This document shows, one piece after another, positions 9,180-18,665 of a DNA stretch of 49,545 bases. Made by a program: the position numbers and the translations under genes. Within the stretch, counting starts at the first letter, position 1. Every line of letters starts with the position of its first letter. This DNA is from Candidatus Iainarchaeum sp. (GTDB taxonomy: Archaea > Iainarchaeota > Iainarchaeia > Iainarchaeales > VGJJ01): contig JACQJG010000005.1 of the NCBI GenBank assembly GCA_016198125.1, forward strand, positions 1 to 49,545, read 5' to 3'. Under the pieces are notes generated by a model. The model worked only from the letters and a program-made list of their open reading frames with translations. It ran no database searches and was not told where the DNA came from.

Positions 9180-10837
9180 GGGGATACCTCCACAGGATTG
9201 GTCAAGTCCTCTTCTTTAATGGTACGGCTAACTGAGCGCACGCCGCTTTCAAAACTATATTTGAACGTATATGCGCCTGTTTCCATGTTCTTGAATTTGA
9301 TGTAGGGTTGACCTTCAAGCATTCCCGCTTCTTTTTCAATATTTTCAGACTCTCCGTTTCCTTTAACTTGCAGCAGTTCGGCAGTCTTTTGATAGACCTT
9401 CAAGTCCTCTTCTGATGTCATGTTCAGGATTTTTTTAAGGTTTTCAAAATCAGTGGAACCAAAGCGTAAATAGTAGTCACCTTTATAGCGTGATTCAGAA
9501 ACTTCGGTGTCTTCTTCTAAGGGTACTCCTTTTCCCACAACAATGAAGTTTACCTGCTCTTCTGCTTCGCCAAAAAGCTCTTCATCAAAGTTGAGGATAA
9601 CATTGCCCTGGTCGTAAGAGACGGTGGTTGTGTGGGTGTGATCGTATACAAGCAATCCTGCATCGACTGCGCTTGTTCCTATGAGAATGCCCCAGCCAAC
9701 AGGGGTTAACCCTAAACCCGCTCCAACTGGTTTTGCTCCAGTAGTTATGACCTTAAGTTTTTTTCCGAGGCTTATACCGGTCTTGATTAATGCCTTGTAC
9801 CTGTTGGCTTTCCGTACATAAGCTATTCTCGAGCCAGCCAGGAGAATATCTCCGCTTGCAACGGTTGTGGCAGTAGCCTCTCCGGCAGGTACGGCAACGC
9901 TTTGAATGTCTTCCCACGTTGGCAGGTCTTCTTCAGAAAGGGGGTTCCATTCAACCGTGCTTGTTGGCGGGAGAAGGTCCGTATAATTTTCAATAGAGCT
10001 AATGAGTACTGGTTGGGTGGCTTTGTAAACCGCAAATGATTCGCTGCTCAAAACAGTGGATTGTTTTAGAAACAACAGGTATTGGACAATGCCATTTTTT
10101 GTAATCACAAGTGACCGTGTCTTGCCTGTTGAGTCTTCCTCATCAAAGTACATGGGCTCTACATGGAACTGAGCGTCGTCTTCAACTTCCGCAGGGGTAA
10201 AGTCAAGGGGGTTTTGCAGGTCTAGGACGCGAAACTTTTCGTTGGCTGCTTTAATCTTTTTTACTATGCTTACAGCGTTGTTTTCAAGGAGCGTTTGCGC
10301 GAGGTCTTTGATGTTCATATCTATTTCTTTTTTTGTGAATGCAATGTTGTGAATTTCAATGTCTGTTTCAAGTGCAAGGCTCTCCCATTCCGCATAGAAC
10401 TGGATTCCACATGCAGACTCAAAGTCTTTTATGACCTGTCCGTCATTCGGCAGGCTTGGAATATTGGCTGGTTTTGGTGTGCAAGGAGTCCCATCTTTTA
10501 GAACATTGAATAATACTTGCTGGCCGCCCAGCGGTCCACGTTCGGCTGTGATTTGATAAGTGTGGTTTAAGTATCGTATGGTGAGCGAACGTTCATCTAT
10601 GTCATCCAAGTCCAAGTCAAAATCATCGTTAATGGACTTGCCCCAATCCAACGGGGATAAGGTGTAAGATAGAGTTTCAGCACTCAACTGGGAAGCTCCA
10701 TGATACTCAACCACTACCGTGTTTGCTTCTTCTTTGGCGAGTTGTGCAGCGCTTTGGGCATCGTCTGATTGTACATTAACGTGCAATGCGAGAATGGCCC
10801 AAAAAAATAATAAGAATATCCATGGCCGGGGTTTCAT
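9176..10837 (-). CDS. Orphan secreted protein with internal Gly/Ala-rich hydrophobic region (operon gene 2)
   Basis: N-terminal signal segment; internal TTGAKPVGAGLGLTPVGWGILIGTSAVDAGLLVY; ATGA overlaps on both sides. Confidence 0.65.
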   Translation of the reverse strand: MKPRPWIFLLFFWAILALHVNVQSDDAQSAAQLAKEEANTVVVEYHGASQLSAETLSYTLSPLDWGKSINDDFDLDLDDIDERSLTIRYLNHTYQITAERGPLGGQQVLFNVLKDGTPCTPKPANIPSLPNDGQVIKDFESACGIQFYAEWESLALETDIEIHNIAFTKKEIDMNIKDLAQTLLENNAVSIVKKIKAANEKFRVLDLQNPLDFTPAEVEDDAQFHVEPMYFDEEDSTGKTRSLVITKNGIVQYLLFLKQSTVLSSESFAVYKATQPVLISSIENYTDLLPPTSTVEWNPLSEEDLPTWEDIQSVAVPAGEATATTVASGDILLAGSRIAYVRKANRYKALIKTGISLGKKLKVITTGAKPVGAGLGLTPVGWGILIGTSAVDAGLLVYDHTHTTTVSYDQGNVILNFDEELFGEAEEQVNFIVVGKGVPLEEDTEVSESRYKGDYYLRFGSTDFENLKKILNMTSEEDLKVYQKTAELLQVKGNGESENIEKEAGMLEGQPYIKFKNMETGAYTFKYSFESGVRSVSRTIKEEDLTNPVEVSP

Positions 10838-11430
10838 GCCAGTTCACTCTCGCAAAGGCCTTTGAATGCGTCCAGCAGGGCGATTTGTTCTTCAGTTTCC
10901 TGTTTGGAGATCGTTAGTGTACTTCCCAAGGCATTGAACTGAATGGCGGCGGATTCCACGGGGTATGCAGTCGCGAATTCATTGGCCTTGGATTCAAAGG
11001 TAACGCTTTCGTTGGACAAGGTTTTTGCCCATTGTGCGGCTTGGTCATATTTTGAAACGTTTGCGCAAAATCCTTGGGCTTGCTTTAATTCACTAACTAT
11101 TAGGTCATACTGCGCGTTTGCCTGGAATGTGTGTACAAGTGAAAGGTAAACGCCCTTGAGTTCTTGGGCTTGGACATTTTGAGTCTGAAATGCATTTAAT
11201 TCCCTTTCTATGGTGTTAAGCCTGGCCAGAGGCAGTTGGGCCAAGGCCTCTATATTCGTATGCATATAATTCTCGGGTAGGCCATTTTGGTGCCATGCCG
11301 GGCGCATTAAAGCGACTTGAGTTTCGAAATCGCTGGGGGCAGGCGTTGGGGGGAGAGGTCCACGGAAGAAAAGGAAATATATCACTCCGGCAAGAATAAC
11401 GAGTATGGCCCCAACAATAATGCGGTTCAA
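10834..11430 (-). CDS. Orphan membrane-anchored helical protein (operon gene 1)
   Basis: IIVGAILVILAGVIYFLFF N-terminal TM, helical remainder; ATGA overlap with the next ORF. Confidence 0.65.
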   Translation of the reverse strand: MNRIIVGAILVILAGVIYFLFFRGPLPPTPAPSDFETQVALMRPAWHQNGLPENYMHTNIEALAQLPLARLNTIERELNAFQTQNVQAQELKGVYLSLVHTFQANAQYDLIVSELKQAQGFCANVSKYDQAAQWAKTLSNESVTFESKANEFATAYPVESAAIQFNALGSTLTISKQETEEQIALLDAFKGLCESELA

Positions 11431-11476
11431 CAGTATCCCTTCTTCACCATTAACCCGTTAACCAGTATAAATAACT

Positions 11477-13447
11477 TTATGGTAGGGTTGAAGGGTTGGG
11501 CGTTTGGGGGGTTCCTTTTTCCCAGAACACTTTCACGTATTTTTCTGGTTCTTCGGTTGTAATGCGGGGGAAGGTTTTGGGGAAGCATTTTTTGTAGTTT
11601 TCCCACGTGTAACGGGCATCCATGAACACGGCAATGCCTTCGTCGGTTTCCGTTCGAATAACGCGTCCAGAGGCCTGAATGGCCTTGGTGATGGCCGGGT
11701 ACAGGTATCCATAATGCCATCCCTGGGCAAAGCGTTCTTCATAGTATTCAATGAGGCTTTTTACTTCCAGGTCCATTTCTTCCAGGGGAATGCCTACGAT
11801 GACTGCGCATAATAACTGGTTGCCTGGAAAGTCAAGACCTTCTGCAAGGCTTCCGGATGCCGCGCCCAGCAGTACGGCGCCAAACGCGTTGCCTGCGCTG
11901 CGAAAGCGTTGCAGGAGTTCTGCCACTTGGCTTGGGTTCATGCCTTCGGTTTGTTTGAGCAGTTCCCGTGGAACCTTGTCCTTGAGGAAAGGCGCAATGT
12001 TTTCCAGCATTTGAAAGGAGGGAAAGAACACTGCCGAGTTTCCGGGTACGTGGTTTACGGTGCGTGCAATCATGCCTGCAATGCGTTCAAATTCTTCTGC
12101 ATTGCGCTGCGTGTACTTGGTGGTTACGTTTGGAACTACAAGGTTGAGTCTGTGATGCGCTGGAAAAGGGCTTTCGTATTCTTTTTGGAGCGTGCGCTCG
12201 GATTGCAGTCCAAGTATTTGGCGGTACATGTCAGTGGGCAAAAGCGTTCCGGACATGAGGATTACAGAGTGAACGTCATTGAAAATGGGCTGGGTGACTT
12301 GGGATGCGTCCAGTGCTTTAAGAGTCAGCGTGTATGCGTGCTCGGTGCTTGTTCTGCGGAGGATGCGCGCGCTGTTCTTTTGTTCTGCTCCCCATTTTTC
12401 CAGGAAGCTGGCAATGGAAATAAGTGCACTGGAGCCTTTTCCGGATGCTTCCATGTAATCCAGTCCTTGTGCGCGCAGTTCGGAGCAAAATTCTTGGGGG
12501 TCGGAAAGCCATTCTTTTAAAGGTTCGGTGAAGTCGCGTTGGGTTACAAGGGCTTCGCGTGCGCCTGCAAGTTTGTGCCTGCCTAATTTTTTCAGCGTTT
12601 CATGCATGCCGTGGACTTTTTCCTGTAATTCTTCGTTGCCCATTTTTTTTAATTCTTCTTGGGCACGCTGCAGGGTGTTCGTGCTTGTGCTTGCGCTCAT
12701 GATCCTGCGCATTCTTTCAGGAAGGTTGTGGGCTTCGTCCACAATGACCACGCAGTCTTTGAGTTCTTTTCCGATTTTGGGGAGTATAATTTCCGAGATG
12801 CTGGGGTGGAGCAAGTGAAAGTAATCTGCGATAATGACCTGGCTTTTCTTTGCCAATCCCAAACTTGCTTCGTACGCGCACAAGGGCGCTTCTTTCACGC
12901 CTAAAGAGAATTCTTTTGCAAGGTTTTTCAATTCCAAATGGCTCATAATCATGGCTTCTTTGGCTTTGTACAGTTTTTCCCTGGCAAGGCGCGCACGCGC
13001 TTTTCCCTTTGCATCATATCCATGGAAATTTCCATAGTACCTGCATTCTTCGTTGCGCACTTTTTTTAGGCACAATTCGTAGAACCCTGAACTGTCATAC
13101 CCTTCCAGGAGGGGGTCTGAGCACATGTACTTTTTTCCAACCAGGTCAACGGCGCGCAGGTTGAGGGAGTACTTTCTTGCCAGGTCCTGGCATACCTGTA
13201 CTGCAATTTCGTGCTGGGAAATTTTAGGGGTTAAGAAAAAAACGGTTTTGTTGTGGTGCAGGGCATACGTGATGGCGGGGGCCAATGCAGCGTCGGTTTT
13301 TCCTGTCCCGGTTGGAGAGTGGGCAATTAAGTGCTTGCGTTCTTCAAGGCACTGCGCAACGTCCATTACAAGCTCGCGCTGGTGGTTGCGCGGGCGTGGA
13401 AAGCGAAAGTAAATTTCTTCCAATTGCATGGAGTGCATGGTGTTCAA
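11477..13447 (-). CDS. Superfamily 2 helicase, XPD/Rad3/DinG-like with probable Fe-S cluster
   Basis: Walker A SPTGTGKTD, DEAH box VDEAHN, four spaced Cys between motifs I and II, motif VI QASGRVIRTETD. Confidence 0.88.
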   Translation of the reverse strand: MNTMHSMQLEEIYFRFPRPRNHQRELVMDVAQCLEERKHLIAHSPTGTGKTDAALAPAITYALHHNKTVFFLTPKISQHEIAVQVCQDLARKYSLNLRAVDLVGKKYMCSDPLLEGYDSSGFYELCLKKVRNEECRYYGNFHGYDAKGKARARLAREKLYKAKEAMIMSHLELKNLAKEFSLGVKEAPLCAYEASLGLAKKSQVIIADYFHLLHPSISEIILPKIGKELKDCVVIVDEAHNLPERMRRIMSASTSTNTLQRAQEELKKMGNEELQEKVHGMHETLKKLGRHKLAGAREALVTQRDFTEPLKEWLSDPQEFCSELRAQGLDYMEASGKGSSALISIASFLEKWGAEQKNSARILRRTSTEHAYTLTLKALDASQVTQPIFNDVHSVILMSGTLLPTDMYRQILGLQSERTLQKEYESPFPAHHRLNLVVPNVTTKYTQRNAEEFERIAGMIARTVNHVPGNSAVFFPSFQMLENIAPFLKDKVPRELLKQTEGMNPSQVAELLQRFRSAGNAFGAVLLGAASGSLAEGLDFPGNQLLCAVIVGIPLEEMDLEVKSLIEYYEERFAQGWHYGYLYPAITKAIQASGRVIRTETDEGIAVFMDARYTWENYKKCFPKTFPRITTEEPEKYVKVFWEKGTPQTPNPSTLP

Positions 13448-13554
13448 TGCATTTAAAAGCGTATTTTGGGTTGAACGCCATTGAACGGGTTTGGGTTGGA
13501 AAGGGAAATGGTTTTAAATGCCGGGAGGGTGTTGTGTAGTTAGGGTTTTATTGC

Positions 13555-14325
13555 ATGGAAGCCGACATGTGGGAGCGTGTAATGGAAGGCGATGTAACTG
13601 AGGGTGTGGTAAAGCGCAAGCCTGTCATTGAAACCTTGGAGCGTACCCCTGCGGGAATTCCTGGGTTTGACCCGCTTATTGAAGGGGGCTTTGAACGCAA
13701 GTCCATTGTCATGCTTTCCGGGTATGCGGGCACCGGCAAGACCACGTTTGCCTTGCAGTTCCTGCATGCAGGCATTAAACAGTACAACGAGAACGGCGTG
13801 TTCCTTTCCTTTTCCGAGGGCAAGGAAAGCATTTACATTCATGCCCAGCGTTTTGGATGGAACCTGCAGGAGTTGGAGGATTCAAACAAGCTCCGGTTTT
13901 TGCAGTACAAGGCCCACCAGGTCAGCAAGCTCATTGAAGAGGGCGGGGGCACTGTGCGCGATGCCATTTCTGAGATCAATGCTTCCCGCCTGGTGATTGA
14001 CAGCATTACCGCGTATGGGTTGTTGTTCAAGGAGGAGTACAAGGAACGCCAGGCCTTGCTTACGCTGTTTGAATTGCTGAAAAAATGGGGCTGTACTACA
14101 TTGGTGGTGAGCGAGTCGCTGGCAGTGGAAGACGACCCGCGCATTGGGAACCTTGGCTTTTTAACGGATGGAATTGTATCGTTTTATTATGCGCGCAATC
14201 AGGCGGGAACGCGCATGCATCGGGTAGAAGTATTGAAGATGCGCGGCACCAGGCATTCCAATCGGGTAGCAGACCTGTTGTTTGAACGAAACGGGTTGCG
14301 GGTTGAAACCGCGCTTACCGTTTGA
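13555..14325 (+). CDS. KaiC-like RecA-superfamily ATPase
   Basis: GIPGFDPLIEGGFERKSIVMLSGYAGTGKTTFALQFL and RLVIDSITAY; TATA-like GTTTTAAAT upstream. Confidence 0.85.
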   Translation: MEADMWERVMEGDVTEGVVKRKPVIETLERTPAGIPGFDPLIEGGFERKSIVMLSGYAGTGKTTFALQFLHAGIKQYNENGVFLSFSEGKESIYIHAQRFGWNLQELEDSNKLRFLQYKAHQVSKLIEEGGGTVRDAISEINASRLVIDSITAYGLLFKEEYKERQALLTLFELLKKWGCTTLVVSESLAVEDDPRIGNLGFLTDGIVSFYYARNQAGTRMHRVEVLKMRGTRHSNRVADLLFERNGLRVETALTV

Positions 14326-14364
14326 CGGGTTTTTATTTGAATCCAATTAGCCTTTTAAACCCGT
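14325..14364. repeat. Inverted repeat ACGGGTTT / AAACCCGT just after the KaiC-like stop
   Basis: Perfect 8-bp arms at 14325-14332 and 14357-14364. Confidence 0.4.
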
Positions 14365-14398
14365 TTTCGGTTGAATGGTATGAGGGTTGGGCTTGGCC

Positions 14399-15205
14399 AT
14401 GAAAAGCGTGCGCGTTCAGGGAAAGGATTTGGTTCAATTGGTGGGTGCAAAAAGCGCGTCCGAGTTGGGCCTTGACTCCCATGCTGAATTCGAGTTGGTG
14501 GAAATTTCATCTTCCGCCTGGGTGCTGGTGCATGCATCACCGAATGCGCTTCCATCACTGCCCGCCAATGCTTCTATGCCCCTTGTGATTGTGCCTGCCA
14601 GTTCAGCATTGGACGAACGCATTTATTCTCTGCTAAAGTCCAAACCCCTGAACGAGCGCATGGAAAGAAAATTTGAGCGTCTTCTTTCCAGGGAAGAACT
14701 TGCACGATTCAATGAACTTGTGCATGAAAAGAAAATCCGCAAGTTTAAGACCAGTCCAAAATTTCACCTGGCCATTTATGAGGCGGTTTCCCTGCCAGGC
14801 ATGAACCCAGTGCAGACTTCAGCGTCTATTCCTGGGCCTGATGCGCGTTTCCTTGTTGAAAAAAAATTGGACGAGTATTCATTGGAAGAGGACGGATTTG
14901 TGATTACAAAGGATGAAGCCAAGGCGCGTGAACTTTCACAGCGCCTGGAAGACCGCATTAAAGCCCGGCAGGTGCGGGGCATGAAAGCATTTGACGGTTT
15001 TTTTTACATCGTTGACACGTCGTTGCTTGCACGGTTTGACAAGGCCATTCAGTCTTTTCTGCGTGCGCGCAAAACCGCGGAGTTGAATGACATTGCATTG
15101 CACGTGAAGGTAAGCAAGCCGTTGGCGCGAACGGTATGCGAGTTCATGCGTGAGGATGGAAACATCATTGAAAAGCGAAGGGATTTATTCCAGTACGTGG
15201 AGTGA
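14399..15205 (+). CDS. Uncharacterised protein, possible AbrB-like N-terminus and winged-helix C-terminus
   Basis: MKSVRVQGKDLVQLVGAKSASELGLDSHAEFELVEI resembles a swapped-hairpin regulator; C-terminal DIALHVKVSKPLARTVCEFMREDGNIIEKRRD resembles HTH. Confidence 0.55.
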   Translation: MKSVRVQGKDLVQLVGAKSASELGLDSHAEFELVEISSSAWVLVHASPNALPSLPANASMPLVIVPASSALDERIYSLLKSKPLNERMERKFERLLSREELARFNELVHEKKIRKFKTSPKFHLAIYEAVSLPGMNPVQTSASIPGPDARFLVEKKLDEYSLEEDGFVITKDEAKARELSQRLEDRIKARQVRGMKAFDGFFYIVDTSLLARFDKAIQSFLRARKTAELNDIALHVKVSKPLARTVCEFMREDGNIIEKRRDLFQYVE

Positions 15206-15237
15206 CTTTGGAAGAAACGTTATTGGAAGGAACTGTT

Positions 15238-15612
15238 ATGGACGTGCTGATTCCCATTCTTACAAAAAAAGAAACGGATGCGGCTTTTCTTGAAACCGCG
15301 GTCAGGGGCGTGCAGCGGGTAGTGGTATTGCTGGTCGTGGACACTGGAGTTCTCCCGCAGGGTTTTGGGGTTGCAGCAGATGAAATCATGCAGGGCCGCC
15401 AGGTCATGGATGAAGTGCGCGAGGCAATAGGAAAAAAGCGCAAAACCTGCCAGGATGTCCTGGAGTGGGGTTCAACCATTCAAAAAATCAACCAGGTTGC
15501 ACAGCTGAAGAACGTGGAAAAAATAATACTAAAAAACGATGCAGGCCCGCAGTTCAGGTCTCTTGTAAATGAACTGCGCAAAGGCACGCCGGTGGAAGTG
15601 GAAGTGTTGTAA
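15238..15612 (+). CDS. Universal-stress-protein-fold-like small protein
   Basis: MDVLIPILTKKETDAAFLETAV...VVVLLVVDTG...VEKIILKND alpha/beta pattern; upstream extension possible from GTG 15202. Confidence 0.45.
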   Translation: MDVLIPILTKKETDAAFLETAVRGVQRVVVLLVVDTGVLPQGFGVAADEIMQGRQVMDEVREAIGKKRKTCQDVLEWGSTIQKINQVAQLKNVEKIILKNDAGPQFRSLVNELRKGTPVEVEVL

Positions 15613-15629
15613 GTATTAAGCTGCCGGCG

Positions 15630-16763
15630 TTAACTGCCGTGCACCATTCTTTCTGCAATTTTTTGTTTTTTGGCCGCAAGCTCCTGGTGTTTTTTGAGCA
15701 TGCCTTGAACGAATTCAATGGTGAATGCCTTGTTTTCTCCGTCTAAAATGTCGCCTTTTCTGTACGCATCCAACCGCTCGTACAGCTTTTTAGTGTTCGG
15801 GTAGTGGAAGCGCAGGATTTCGCACACCCTGCAAATGTCAGGGTTGGCGCCTTGCTCGCGCTGTTCTTTTGCGGTTGGCTTTCCGCCCGTGAACGCGCGC
15901 TGGATCTTTCGCGCAATTTGCTCCTGTGAATCGTCCAGGTAAATGGCCGTGTCCGGTTTTGATGAAGACATTTTTTGGCCTTCCAGCAGGCCGCCCTGGT
16001 GTTTAAAGTAAATGAAGGAAGGCAGAAACCCGTTGGGAAGTGCCCTGCGCGCCAGGTCTCTTGCAAGACGTGCATGCGGGTCCTGGTCCAATCCAATGCC
16101 GGTAATGGACGGCAGGGGGCCTTCAAATTCTTCAAGCTGGCCGTGCAAAATATCCGCCATTTGCAGGAGGTTGGCAGCAATCTTTCCAAATTCCACGTGG
16201 CCGTAAATGGCCTCGTGCATGTTGGCTGTTATTTTTTTTGAAAGCGAGAATGCAAAGGCATAGTATGCAGGGCTTGCCTGGCTTTGCACGTACGCATCCT
16301 TTTCATTCAAGCCAAGCGCCAGAGCATGGGAAAGATTGCCTACAGCAAACTCTTTTGCTTTCTCAAGAGAGGCTACTTTTTCATCGGGCCTGCTCACGTA
16401 TCCGTCAATGTCTGCAATGCAAAAGTAATTGCGCGCATGGGCCTGGGATTTGAAGAACGCGAACAGGTCTATGTCTGCTTTGTGCCCCAAATGGAGTTTT
16501 CCTGAACTCGCAATGCCGGTCATGTTGATGAATGGCTTTTTGGATTGGATGCGTTCAAGTACGCTGCCAAAATCCCGGTGCGCTACCACCATGGAGCGTT
16601 CAAAAAGCGCGTGGTGCAATTTCCTGTTCCATTCTCCTGGAAAGGCCTGCAGGCCAAAGGACTTGAACAGGTGTTCGTAGTCTTTTAACTCCAAGCCCCC
16701 CCAAGGGTCAATGCGCTCCATAGGTGTATCCAGTGCAAGGCCATAAACCTTTTTTAACCCCAT
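15630..16763 (-). CDS. trpS: Tryptophanyl-tRNA synthetase, archaeal type
   Basis: IDPWGG N-terminus, SSGKLHLGH (HIGH) and KMSSS motifs. The track start at 16976 runs into the divergent endA, so the real start is 16763 or 16721. Confidence 0.9.
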   Translation of the reverse strand: MGLKKVYGLALDTPMERIDPWGGLELKDYEHLFKSFGLQAFPGEWNRKLHHALFERSMVVAHRDFGSVLERIQSKKPFINMTGIASSGKLHLGHKADIDLFAFFKSQAHARNYFCIADIDGYVSRPDEKVASLEKAKEFAVGNLSHALALGLNEKDAYVQSQASPAYYAFAFSLSKKITANMHEAIYGHVEFGKIAANLLQMADILHGQLEEFEGPLPSITGIGLDQDPHARLARDLARRALPNGFLPSFIYFKHQGGLLEGQKMSSSKPDTAIYLDDSQEQIARKIQRAFTGGKPTAKEQREQGANPDICRVCEILRFHYPNTKKLYERLDAYRKGDILDGENKAFTIEFVQGMLKKHQELAAKKQKIAERMVHGS

Positions 16764-16782
16764 GCGTTCCTGAAATGCGTAC

Positions 16783-17313
16783 ATGACCAAAAAGGGAGTG
16801 AGCGATGCAGGCATACTGGCGAACAACCGCGTGCTGGTATTGGACAGGCGCAAAGCCGACCAGCTTTTGACTGCGGGTTTTGGCGAGCGCAAGGAACGGG
16901 AACTGGTGTTGGACAACCGCGAAGCCCTGTACCTGGTTGAAAAAGGCCGTTTGGAAGTGGAGGGCAAGGAAGGCATCGGGTTGACGTTTGGGGAATTGCT
17001 TAAAGCGTTTTCCAGGGAAAAGCATTTTTACACGATTTACATGGTATTCAAGGACCTGCGCGAGCGCGGTTTTGTTGCGCGCACTGGATTCAAGTTCGGG
17101 TTTGATTTGCGCGTCTATCCCCGCGGAAAAAAACCAGGGGAGGCCCACTCGGATTTCGTGGTGCACGTGCAAAAACAGGAGGAACGGTGCTCGTTTCCAG
17201 AGCTCAGCAGGCTTGCGCGCATGGCAGGCACCCTGCACACGCGCCTGCTGCTTGCAGTGGTGGACGCGGAGAATGATGTAAACTATTATCAAATTGCGCG
17301 CGTACTTCCATGA
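16783..17313 (+). CDS. endA: tRNA intron (splicing) endonuclease EndA family
   Basis: YMVFKDLRERGFVARTGFKFGFDLRVY...HSDFVVHV...LLLAVVDAENDVNYYQI. Confidence 0.85.
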   Translation: MTKKGVSDAGILANNRVLVLDRRKADQLLTAGFGERKERELVLDNREALYLVEKGRLEVEGKEGIGLTFGELLKAFSREKHFYTIYMVFKDLRERGFVARTGFKFGFDLRVYPRGKKPGEAHSDFVVHVQKQEERCSFPELSRLARMAGTLHTRLLLAVVDAENDVNYYQIARVLP

Positions 17314-18551
17314 ATTAATCCAATCTTCCCCATTTCTTCTCCAACCGCATGGCGTTGTACGAGGAAGCGGAACACAATGGGGGATACAAGCGTTGCAAAC
17401 ACGGACATGACAATCAAACCGGAGTAAATGCTTGCTGTTATGGCGCCTGCCTGCAATGCAGCGGTTGCAATTGCCAGCTCCGTGTCTCCTTTTGCATTCA
17501 ACCCCCAGCCTGCCGTGAAACCTTCCAGGGGGGTATGTTTGGCAAGCACGGCCCCTAATGTAGTTCCGCCAATGGTGCCAATGAATGCAATGGACACTGC
17601 AATAACAGTGAATGCAGGGTCGGACAGCACAGCACCAATGTTTGTGTTGAAACCCACCCAAATGAAAAAGATTGGAACAAAAAACCCGAATGAGACGACT
17701 TGGATTTGCTTGGCAATCTTGTGCTCTTCCCAGGGCCTGTGATGGTCCGCGCTAAGGAGGGTGTGGCGTACAAGCATGCCGCCTGTGAACGCACCAATGA
17801 GCGCGCCAATCCCAAAGTAGTCTCCCAATACGACCATTAAAAAAAGCAAAACCATGGAGCCCATGAACAGGTGGGTGTTGCTTTTTTCTTCTTCAAACAA
17901 TTTCAATAGGAATGGAATTACCGTGTACCTGCACAGGATGAGTATGAGCACAAATGCAATAAATCCTCCTGCGATTTGAAAGGGCGTGGAAGGATTTACA
18001 GTTAAGTGAATGTAGCTCAGGGCAAGGCTGATGATGGCAAACCCGAATACGTCATCTACGGCCCCCGCAGTTACGACCAGTTTTCCCAGGCGGCTTTTCA
18101 GCATTCCCAGTTCATCCAGGAAATCCAATGCCACGGCTTGGGAGCTTACAGACAACGCGATTCCAATGATGAGGCTGGTGTTGAAGTCAAATCCGACAAG
18201 GGGCAGTATAAACACTGCGCCCAGAATGGGCAGAGGGGTTTTGAAAAGGGAAATAATGGCTCCAGCCACTGCGTTGTTTTTTAAATCGCGTAAATTGATT
18301 TGCAGTCCCACGAAGAAGAACATTAACACCAGACCCATGCCCGCCAAAAGCGAAAAATCTGCACTCACAAGGGGAGTAAACCATTCCCTGAAAAAAGTGG
18401 CCCCCAAAAAAATGCCGGTGCCGACCTGGCCGATGACGCGCGGAATTTTTAAGTGCTTGCATGCCTCGGATAAAACGAATGCGATGAGCAGGGCAATGAC
18501 TAAAAGGACTTCCGTGTTCATGGTTTTCAAAAGGTTTACAGGGTTTTGCAC
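17289..18551 (-). CDS. Cation:proton antiporter, CPA2/KefB-type
   Basis: Multi-TM protein with RVIGQVGTGIFLGATF and ALDFLDELGMLKSRLGKLVVTAGAVDDVFGF; real start may be 18521; 25-nt convergent overlap with endA. Confidence 0.85.
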   Translation of the reverse strand: MQNPVNLLKTMNTEVLLVIALLIAFVLSEACKHLKIPRVIGQVGTGIFLGATFFREWFTPLVSADFSLLAGMGLVLMFFFVGLQINLRDLKNNAVAGAIISLFKTPLPILGAVFILPLVGFDFNTSLIIGIALSVSSQAVALDFLDELGMLKSRLGKLVVTAGAVDDVFGFAIISLALSYIHLTVNPSTPFQIAGGFIAFVLILILCRYTVIPFLLKLFEEEKSNTHLFMGSMVLLFLMVVLGDYFGIGALIGAFTGGMLVRHTLLSADHHRPWEEHKIAKQIQVVSFGFFVPIFFIWVGFNTNIGAVLSDPAFTVIAVSIAFIGTIGGTTLGAVLAKHTPLEGFTAGWGLNAKGDTELAIATAALQAGAITASIYSGLIVMSVFATLVSPIVFRFLVQRHAVGEEMGKIGLIHGSTRAI

Positions 18552-18621
18552 GTTAAAAAGCGTTTCGCTGTGCAGACCGTTAAAAGGGCGTTCAGGGCAT
18601 TAAAAGTGTTTGTGTTGAAAG

Positions 18622-18650
18622 GAAAAAGCGGCAGGCGCTGGGGGGCCTGC
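18622..18650 (-). terminator. Hairpin plus T-run on the minus strand
   Basis: Minus-strand GCAGGC-8nt-GCCTGC-CGCTTTTTCC downstream of the 18666 stop. Confidence 0.5.
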
Positions 18651-18665
18651 TTGTTTGTGTAAAAA

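Noticed and set aside
16764-16976. N-terminal extension of TrpRS in the ORF track
   Set aside because: Runs antisense into endA; conserved protein begins near MGLKKVYGLALDTPMERIDPWGG
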